Assembly: GCA_030549775.1 (NCBI GenBank)
Contig: CM060171.1
Span: 138,850,859 to 138,914,858, forward strand
Direction of reading: 5' to 3'
From: Tamarix chinensis
Lineage: Eukaryota > Streptophyta > Magnoliopsida > Caryophyllales > Tamaricaceae
Length of the DNA stretch: 64,000 nt
Shown here: positions 46,413 through 55,033 of the stretch, piece after piece
How the letters are laid out: each line of letters begins with the position of its first letter
Position numbering within the stretch: the first letter of the stretch is position 1
Program-made: the position numbers and the translations under genes
The notes under the pieces: generated by a model
Told to the model about the DNA's origin: nothing
What the model saw: only the letters and a program-made list of their open reading frames with translations
Database searches by the model: none

Positions 46413-47449
46413 GAAACCGCGGCCGTGGGCTGAACTTGGATGAGCCAGTTAGCCACCTAGCGAGACAATTTTTGGGATAAACTGTATTGAGACAGTTATT
46501 GGTTGAGGCACAATGAGGACGTTGCGTTCTTTGATTGGAGGTGAATGTAATACCCCAAATTGAGCGGAGTGTTATAAGGATTGATTTGGCTACTTATATC
46601 AACATGGTATACCATTCTTTTGGTGATTCCGTCCTAAAGAACTTTACAGTTAAGCGTGTTGGACATGAATCAATTTTAGTATGGGTGACCCTCCTGGGAA
46701 GTTTCAAAATTTTTCTGAAAGTTTTAAGGAAGTGCATGAGTGAGGACAAAGCACGCTGAAAGGACTCGTGTTGACATGTGAGGCCAGCCGATCAATCCGA
46801 AAGTACTCCAAGGTAGCCCCCGCCTGGTTATATCGACTCGGACATTGCGTTCTTTGAGTGGGGATGAATATAATACCCCAAATTGAGCGGAGTATTATAA
46901 CAATTTATTTGGTTACTTATATCAACATGGTATATCATCATTTTGGTGATTCCATCCTAAAGGATTCCATAGTTAAGTGTGCTGGCCGTGGAGCAATTTT
47001 AAGATGGGTGACCCTCCTGGGAAGTTTTAGAATTTTCTAAAAATTTATCGAGAAGTGCGTGAGTGAGGACAAAGTGCGGAAATGACTCGTGTTGATCTGT
47101 GGGGTTAGCCGATCAATCTGAAAGCACTTTAAGGTAGCCCTCGCGTGGTCGTATCGACTCGGGGTGTTACAATTAATGTATGTGGATGACGTGGGAGTTA
47201 AACCATGAATTATGGCTATGATAATAATGATGATATTCGAGAATGATATATTATAATTTGTGGTTGAATAATCAATATGAGAGAGTGAATGCTAGGAGTG
47301 TGTAATTAGGATTTGAGGAGATTAAGGATCTTGACTTGCATAATGTGTTTATCTACTTTAATGTGTTATATGCCTGTGAATCAATCATGAATAAGATACT
47401 AACCATTTAAAGTGAGAGAGCACGTGAGTAGGGCCAAGGTGATATTTTT

Positions 47450-47870
47450 ATATACTCCATTCCACCGGAGATAATAGTGGATCGAGAACGTTCTACCCTA
47501 AGAAGACGATATTTTAAATACCCGTTCTACTAGAGATAATAGTAGCTTGAGAGTGTTTTCTCCCAAGAAGGTGTTTCAGTCTGTTCTATCAAATTAGGAA
47601 TAGTGGCCCCCCTACTCATCATAAATAAAAGTATAACATTATAACCTATGGATAAGACACTAATGGCTTAAAGTGGAAGAGTACATGAGTTAGGACCAAG
47701 GTGATGTTTTTATATCCGTTCCATCAGAGATAATAGTGGCTCGGGAGCGTTTTGCCTCAAGAAGGTGATGTTTTTAGATCCGTTCCACCGGATGATAATA
47801 GTGGCTCGGGTGTGTTGTCCCTAAGAATGTGCTTCAAACCATTCCAAGGGTTTAAGAATAGTGGGGTTCC
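47450..47870 (+). repeat. CCACCGG..AATAGTGG repeats in E5
   Basis: Six cores, best preserved at about 47462 and 47785 (CCACCGGAGATAATAGTGG type). They lie in two sets separated by GATAAGACACTAATGGC, the same two-set layout as in E2. Confidence 0.75.
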
Positions 47871-48512
47871 TATACTCAACATATATAAAAGAATAAAAAT
47901 GCTTATATATAAATAAAGAAGCCTAGATTAGTATTTATCTTATGAGATGTTTCATTGGTTTAAATGTGTACTTATCATTAGTTGTGAATGCATGTGTTAT
48001 ATGTATCTCTGATTCGTTAGTATTGTTTCCTTGATCAGTACGTAGCATACCGACCACCCTTTTTTATGGGTGCTACTCATTCCCATGAGCAGGAGACCCT
48101 GATTCTTGTGTGCAGGTCTCAAAAAATCCTCTAGATGACTATACTGCCTATGATGCACTATGTGGAGATGAGTGATCTTATATGTACCGAGTTTTTGGGT
48201 GAAGAGTAATATTATCCAATAGATATATTTACCCAGATACCTTTTTGGACTCTTAATACATGGCATCCATACTTTGTATTTTGTTTATTATAACTCGGAG
48301 TTTATCTCCAAACTCATATTGTATTATAAATGTTTCTTTCGTTTCTAATTTTCTTATGTTACCATAAATGATTTTAGCCTTGTGATTGATGTAAATATGG
48401 TTGAATAAACTAGACTTATGTTAATTATGGTTGTAACCTCCAATATTTTACTTATATACTTCTGCTGTAAAATGAAATATTTTAGTATTAAAAATTAAGG
48501 TGTTACATAAAG

Positions 48513-51190
48513 TGTGGGCTTGATTAATGTTAGCTAACCCGCATATGAGAGTAAGTTCTTCTGCTAGCCTTGAAGATGGTTTTCGTGTTTTGTTAGTATG
48601 TGATTATATGTGGAGTTGTGGTGTTTATGCCAAAGAAGAAATTTGCTTGAGTATTTGTTATTGGAAGTCATTTTTCCAACCACAAGAATAGTTCCAAGTT
48701 CTATGTCTTAGTGTTCATTGACATTGGAATTGAAGTAGATGGATGATTTGTCAAAATTAATTTGTTAGCTCGACCATAAAGCATAAATGGTAATAATCTC
48801 ATACACCATTGATATAGATGTAGAATATGCAGGAAAATACATAAAAAAAGGTCATCAAAAAACATTAAATGAGAGATCAAAGGTGCCCTTTGGTTTACTT
48901 GAATTCCATGGTATAGATGATCATAGAATAAAGCGTAAATATACATGTGAGGAATTGAGAGCACAAAATAAAGAGATAGAGGGATATGGGGAATCATTTT
49001 CCTAGACCCCACTCAGATTTGAAAAATCATTTTGGTTGGCCATTGACCAGGACAGAAAACAAAGGGGTGGTAGCACATTCCATAAATAACCTTAGAGAAC
49101 TCCCCCTAATTCCAAACCCATGAAGAATGTATTGTAAGAATTCCTAGTCAACATGATCATAGGCCTTGGAACTATCAATTTTGAGTGCAAACTATGTTTT
49201 CTTCCCTTTGAAAAGGGTAAGAGAGTGGATTATGTCTTAGGATATAACAATGTTATTAGAAAATTTTCTATTAGGCATGAAAGCAATTTGGACATCATCT
49301 ACTAGGGAGTGAAGGAGGGTTTAAGATGCTTTGTAATGATTTTAGGAATAATTTTGTAGACAACATTACAAAATGATATGGGTTTAAACTCACTCGGGGG
49401 AAGAGGGACTCAATTTTTTGGGAATTAAGGCAACTTGAGTATGGTTGAGGTGACCTGGGATTGATTGATTGGAAAGATGTTTTCAATAAGCAAGAAGACA
49501 TCATTAAAAATGGTGCACTAACATTTTTGGTAGAAGAGGATCGGGAAACCATCAGGCTTGGGAGCTTTGTTTGGTCATGTGCTTTTGACAGTGTCAAATA
49601 TTTCATCTTATGAGGGGACAATTATTAGGATTTGGTTTTTTTCCTTGGATATGGGGTGGTTAGAGATGAAAAAGGAGTGAGGTAGATGGTATGTTTGTAA
49701 TTGTGAGAAGAGTGCCTCAAAGTGGGAAGTAGACATCATAGATATTACATCATAGTCTAATGTTAGAGAGTCGTCTTCTGCTTGCAAGCGCATAATGGTA
49801 TTACTCCTTTTTCCTATGATAGGCATAGGAGTGAAAGAAATTTGTGGATTTGTCTCAATCCTAAATCCATTTATGTTTAGCAATTTGTTGCGAATGCAAC
49901 TCTTACAATTTGAGTAGATTTTGATATCTGGTGTGATCCCCCCCAAATTGAGAGGAGCATTATAGGAATTGATATCACCACTTATATCAACATTGTATAC
50001 CATCCTTTTATTTATTCCATCCTAAGAACTCCATAGTTAATCGTGTTTTTACGGAGCAATTTTTAACATGGGTGATCCTATGAGAAAGTTTTTTAAAAAA
50101 ATAACTTCTCAATAAGCACATGAGTGAGGAAAAGCGATATGAAATAATTCATATTGATCTGTGGGACCAACTAAAAGTGCTCCAAGTTAGCCCCTACATG
50201 GTTGTATCCACTCTTGGTGTTATACCTAGTTTCAAGGTCATGAATGGTGTTAATATTAATGGGTGTTGGTTTAGAGTCTAGAAGTGGTGTAGGTCATTCA
50301 TACTTTTGTGGATCTCATTTTTAATGCTGCCAAATGTTTCCTTTCGCCAACTTTGGATTTTAAGTAAGCACTGTTCGAGTTTGGATGGAATGGAACTATA
50401 ATAGTTAGTGTTTGGTTATCATAGGTTTTTAAGGTTAGCATAGAATTTTGGGCTATTTAGCCAAATGGATTCAAATATGTTAAGAGATTTGGTTTGGGGT
50501 GGAAGGTGTGGTGTAGAAGTATAGGGCAGTGATCATTATTAGATATAGGTAGGTGGGAAAATAGTAACATTTGGTCAGTTTTACAACCACTCTTGTGATA
50601 CAAAAGCCCTATCCAAGCATTCTATCATATTAGCATTTGCTTGACGGTTATTAATCCAATTATATGTTGGGCCACAATAGTTGAGGTCTATGAATCCATA
50701 GTTGCTAATCATGCTCTAAAATCTTGAGAAAAGTCTTAGGTTTACTCTATGTCACCCAAGTTTTCCCATGTTGGAAACTACAGCCTTAAAATCCTCTATT
50801 GCAAGTTAAAGATTTGTGTTGTTGGCTGCAAAGGCTTCAATATCTTCCCACAACTACCATATGTTATTATGCTTTGGAAGACCATACACACAAAGCAAGT
50901 TCCATTGCAAGAATTTTTTTGGTTTAGTAATGAGAAGATTTATAAGGTTAGGACGGTATTGTACAATAGATGATTGAATGTGGCCTTGCCAACAAATGTA
51001 GAGTCCACATATGAAGAGGTTTGAGCAATTGAGACAAGATATGAAAGGGGTGGGTGAGGATGTAGAGCATTTAGTTTTGGATAAGAAAAGAATGGATGGT
51101 TTAGTGGAATGCAAGAATGAAAGCAATGTTAGAATTTTGTGCTATTTTCGGCCCTACAACAATTCCATGAGAGGGTCATAGGCCTTGCAA
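48513..51190 (-). pseudogene. LINE 2 ORF2: endonuclease and reverse transcriptase
   Basis: Read right to left: endonuclease start MTLSWNC near 51170, STKPSILFLSKTKC (51100) and QWNLLCVYGLP (50880); linker region (50003-49608); RT from about 49400 with VYKIIPKII, QIAFMPNRKFSNNIVIS, FALKIDSSKAYDHVD and FSVLVNGQP (49130); and a decayed FADD box, ISHLMFFDDLFL (about 48880). A Cassandra solo LTR interrupts it at 49932-50224 and E5 at 48507. Many stops. Confidence 0.75.
49932..50224 (+). mobile_element. Cassandra solo LTR (293 bp)
   Basis: It starts TGTGATCCCCCCCAAATTGA, ends CTTGGTGTTATA and contains the 5S-like block AAGAACTCCATAGTTAATCG ... ATGGGTGATCC. It aligns over its full length with the LTRs at 46104-47171. 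Flanks TCTGG and CCTAG are at best a decayed duplication. It lies inside LINE 2 ORF2, opposite in strand. Confidence 0.85.
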
Positions 51191-52490
51191 CTATTTAGGG
51201 TCCGTAGCCAACACCCACAAGTGGTTTAGGGATTGAGTATGGTTATGGAATAATGGATAATTATAGATGATAATTTTTTTTATTGGAGTGATAGTTATTA
51301 GATTACTTTAGTTTGGTTAGTCTTTTGGTAGGTGTATAGGGGTTGTTAGCTAGATTACATGCCCACAAAGTCGCACAATTCTTATCTAGGCTTAACAAGA
51401 GAGATTATGAGTTGTAGGCGAGGAAGTGATGTGGGGAGGAGGTGTAGTTTTGGGGTTAGGGTTGTGGTAGAATTGTTATGCATAGTTCTAGATCTTAGAT
51501 GAGGTGATGTAAGAGCATCCCAAAATAAAGATAATCTACTTATTAATTTTTTCAAAGTTGAATACTTCAAAGCTTTTCTCAATTGAGTTAATAAATAACA
51601 AAGATTATCTAGCAGTCATGAAAACACCAAAACTAGCCATCAACTCCACGTGTAGATGGATACATTTTGGCTGCAACATGGCTCCCCAAAATGCTCATAA
51701 GCAGGCTCCATTTTGGCTCCACAAAGCCGTATTCTTATCCACCTCTACACTCCACCATCTTTTGGCCGAAGTAACCAACATAGTGAGCCCTTTTCATATG
51801 CAAGAATTAAGGAGCATTGAGAAGATAATTTGGGAAGATCAAGACCCTCAAAACAGGCTTATATCATGGAGAAGAAACCTCCATAGCATCGGGCAACATC
51901 CTACCAGCCTACCAAGAAGTCTCGTCCCCTTTTTAATCAAACCAAGTTTCCTTTATTAGCTAAACTTAGTTCAAGTTTATTGTTAGAATTTCCTAATATG
52001 TATTTTATGTTTTCTAAGCCTTTTTATAGGTTGTAATGGCAGCCATCATGTGATGGATGGCTATGAAGTGTCAAAAATAATCAACACTGGCTTATTGCAA
52101 TGTTGTAACCTTAGTTAGCTTGTATTAGTATCAACGATGATTGAGGGTGTAACCAAATATACTCATTATGGGTTAGATTTATTTTTTATCTCCTAAAGGT
52201 TTACTAACACTCATATATAGAGTGGAAGGGGCTAAATAAGATTTTGAATAGACCTCTGGTTGTCGAACCACCCTATTCTCAAGACTAAGTGTGGTCTTGT
52301 GAATGTTAGTATGTTACCAAGACTCTTACACCATTTAGGCTAAGAGTTAAAACCTTGTCTGGTTGATGTAAGTAATTGATCTTGAAGGTTATCAAGGTTA
52401 AGTTTCCTCTCAAAATTTATTCCTTTTTTCTCCATACATTTTATGTTTTGTTGGAATCTACCCACTTTCAACACCACCACTTAGCATGGT
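51191..52490. other. LINE 2 spacer with an unassigned insertion
   Basis: 51191-51500 may be the end of ORF1 or the inter-ORF spacer. From about 51500 to 52480 the sequence changes character: an open frame of 133 codons (51558-51959, +) with no domain I know, then an LTR-like piece starting TGTTAGAATTTCC (51980) and ending near CTTTCAACA (52470). A Copia-type LTR or TRIM is possible, but I could not find a matching target duplication. Confidence 0.3.
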
Positions 52491-53830
52491 TCAATTTATT
52501 TAGCAATATGCATTATGAAGTATATCCAAGATTTATGAGGGTGTGACATGGACATAAAGGTAATTATGGATGGTTTAGTAAGGTTTTAATTAGGGGTTAG
52601 AGGAGGATCGTGTGGCACTAGGGAATTAATGATAAGCTTAGTGAGATGGGTTGTAAGTATCATTGGGCCAAACGAGGGGTGTAGATCGAAAGTGAAGTCC
52701 ATTTGGTCTATAGAGAGAGTGGGAGTTAAGGGTGTTTATATCATGGAAGTTATATTGTAGCGGTTGGTTGTGTTAAGGTCGAGGAAGTTACCGGATTTGA
52801 GGATCGAATTAGGACATGGGATAATGGAAAAGTTGTGGTCATTACATTCACCCAGAAGTGACATATTCAAGTTTTTGGGTTTCTTAATAGTTATGTTTTC
52901 AAATCGGATACTATAATTGTATCTGGGCATGACCAACCTTTTGAATTTCTATTTTTTCTCATTTGGCCATGCATCATTGTATGTAATAGTGAATTTCAAT
53001 TTGGTTGAGTAGGACTTTACATCATGGTTGACGTACCCCAAAAATGGTGTAGTCGCTCATAATATAGCTTCACCAAATGGTTAAAACAACCATAAATGGA
53101 AACATCCAACTACTTGGCGATCGGTTTGGTAATGTCACAAAGAACTCTAATAAGTGCATAGGAGCACAATTTAGTTCATTTTTATGGGTGGGGATTCTTG
53201 GTTGTCCTATGGTAATATCCAGTAAAGAGGTTCTTTAGTAGGTTGTGGATTTAGTCCATAGGTTGAATTTTGTGAAGTTGTAGGATGAGGGTGGTTTGTT
53301 AGGGAGGTAATGCTTCATGGTTAGCAACTCACTATCTATACTCCATTGGCCATTTATTATGACATATTCCAAGTCTTTTCTGGTGGATAATTCTACCATG
53401 AAAATATTAGATTTTGATGGCGTAATATTAAAGTTGTTTATACCACTTTATAGGGCTAGGCTAAAATGATTTGTATAATGGGAGGCACGACTTTGTGCTG
53501 CGAGAAGAGTTTCATTATGAATGAGTGACTTCATGCACTAAATTGGCTAACATCTCTTAAGAATACCATGATGTTGGTGCTTAGATTGTCCATTATGGAC
53601 ACAAGCATGCCATCAATATCATCTTCCATAAAAGGCATGAGGGAGTAGGAATAGGGGTAGGCTAAAGAACAGTTGGGGTAGGAAAGGATTGATATGAGAG
53701 ATGGGCTAAAGAGCTAGCAAGAGAAGAGTGGGAAGGAGGAAGGTCAGAACATAGGGACAACAACCAACATTGGAGAGAGTACACCAAGGTTAGGCAGATA
53801 AATAAAAGTCACTTTTTTTTAGAGAGGTAA
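52490..53830 (-). pseudogene. LINE 2 ORF1 remnant (DUF4283 + zinc-knuckle region)
   Basis: Minus-strand translation around 53430-53180 gives NFNITPSKSNIFMVELSTRK, DLEYVIINGQWSIDSELLTM and FTKFNLWTK, a DUF4283 domain. Near 53150-53030, CDITKPIAK and YYERLHHFWG mark the start of the CCHC knuckle, whose cysteines are lost. The rest is low-information. The 5' end of LINE 2 is put near 53830 by where the trace fades. Confidence 0.6.
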
Positions 53831-54091
53831 ATAAAATGGGTTACATATCCATCAAGAGGTGGGCGGCCTTAACCGGATGTGTCAACAATTAGATGCAAAG
53901 ACCATTCCCGTCTCTATCATGGGAGATGCTAACCATTTCTCCTTTATCAAACAAAGGCTAAAGACAAAAGATCTGATACATTATTTGTCAAGTTTGAATC
54001 TTTGGATATTGCGCCATTTACTGCCCGTATTTTGATAAAATTCCCTTTTGTTAGAGAATCAAATGCTAATTGTTTATAAATACAATATATA

Positions 54092-54110
54092 GATATATAT
54101 ATATATATAT
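54092..54110 (+). repeat. (TA)n microsatellite
   Basis: About nine TA units in the AT-rich region between LINE 2 and the P450 promoter. A short (ATT)n run lies at 54701-54720. The rest of 53830-54880 shows no gene. Confidence 0.85.
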
Positions 54111-54616
54111 GATTGCAAGCCTGTAACAAAAATAGGGAATCAATTTATTGTACAGTATAATTTTACCAAAATATAGGAGTATTTGGTGAAGTACCTCTTA
54201 GATCTTTTTCCTATGATATGAGATTATATTAATTTATGTAAATTATTAAGCTTATATGTGCCTACTAGCCTTAAATTTATATGAATATAAAAATAAAAAC
54301 TTGTCATGGGAGGGCTAGATTTGATCCGTGATTTGTTGTCTGTAGATCATCCTAAACTATCTGGACTGATGTCTCTATAAACCAAAATTCATGTTGCGTA
54401 TTGGAGTATCAAGTTGCCCATCCTAGAAAGCGAAGTTTATATATATACAAGATGGACGAGGTCAAAAAAAAATATACGAAAGGACCGTCAATGAATAAAT
54501 AAATTAAATCATTGTACTACTTATCCGAGAAAAATAGACCAATCTAGCACGCACGTACGTATTTATCAAGATGATACTTTCTTCTTCTTTTCTTTATGAT
54601 TTGAAGGAAAGGTCAT

Positions 54617-54635
54617 GCCCCCCGGGGGGCGGGGG
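54617..54635. other. GC palindrome upstream of the P450
   Basis: A perfect 14-bp palindrome GCCCCCCGGGGGGC (54617-54630) followed by five G, in an otherwise AT-rich region about 270 bp upstream of the TATA box. Function unknown. Confidence 0.6.
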
Positions 54636-54883
54636 ACTAATCAAAACGCAATCGAGCAAATCCCTACAGAACAAGAGTGGATAATGATGCTATAATCACA
54701 TTATTATTATTATTATTATTAATTCAGGTGTTTTTCTAAGGTCAGCGATTTGTTAATGTGGAAATATTTGATCTGCACACACAAGTATTGGATTGCAAAA
54801 AATCTGATGCAGCAGCACTAAAAAGGATTTTGAAAGTGATGAACTTGATCTGGCTATCTTCAAATTGCATATACATTAGCGCA

Positions 54884-54891
54884 TATAAATA
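54884..54891 (+). promoter_or_regulatory. TATA box of the P450 gene
   Basis: TATAAATA in GCATATAAATAGCCAG, about 145 bp before the ATG. Start of transcription expected near 54915-54925, giving a leader of about 110-120 bases. This is the best TATA match upstream of the gene. Confidence 0.6.
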
Positions 54892-55033
54892 GCCAGATAC
54901 CACATGCAAGAGATGTAGCAAAGTAAATCGCATTACTTCTAAACAGTTGAGTTTTCGAGTTGAGGCTTTACTTGCAATCCTTCCATCAAGCTCCCTCAGA
55001 TAATTTTGTTTTTGTTTCTTGTTATAAAAAAAA

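Larger units (their letters stand above)
46104..47171 (+). mobile_element. Cassandra TRIM with three LTRs
   Basis: LTR1 46104-46398 starts TGTAATACCCCAAATTGAGC and ends CGGGGTGTTACA. The PBS TGGTATCAAAGC (46401-46412) follows, then a 147-bp internal domain without coding capacity. LTR2 starts at 46546. At about 46842 it runs straight into the last 26 bp of an internal domain, and LTR3 runs 46869-47171. Target duplications ATTAA flank the whole (46099-46103, 47172-47176). Each LTR holds a 5S-rRNA-like block. Non-autonomous; its proteins must come from another LTR retrotransposon. Confidence 0.9.
44085..48507 (+). mobile_element. E5: giant LTR-like element (4.4 kb) with nested Cassandra
   Basis: It begins TGTAATACTCTAAAATTTTG and ends ATTAAGGTGTTACA, with perfect 5-bp duplications TAAAG (44080-44084, 48508-48512). 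It has a pyrimidine-rich leader (44330-45060) with a CA microsatellite, a Cassandra at 46104-47171, and a CCACCGG..AATAGTGG block (47450-47870). Without the Cassandra it is about 3.35 kb. Its terminal 200 bp are less like E1-E4, so it may be a sister subfamily. No coding region; the frames at 44401-44993 are C/T-rich leader. Confidence 0.65.

Noticed and set aside
46185..47026. Functional 5S rRNA genes
   Set aside because: Only the second half of 5S is similar, with changes and indels, and it lies inside Cassandra LTRs.
48787..49005. Plus-strand 72-codon frame
   Set aside because: It is antisense to the LINE 2 reverse transcriptase trace around the decayed FADD box.
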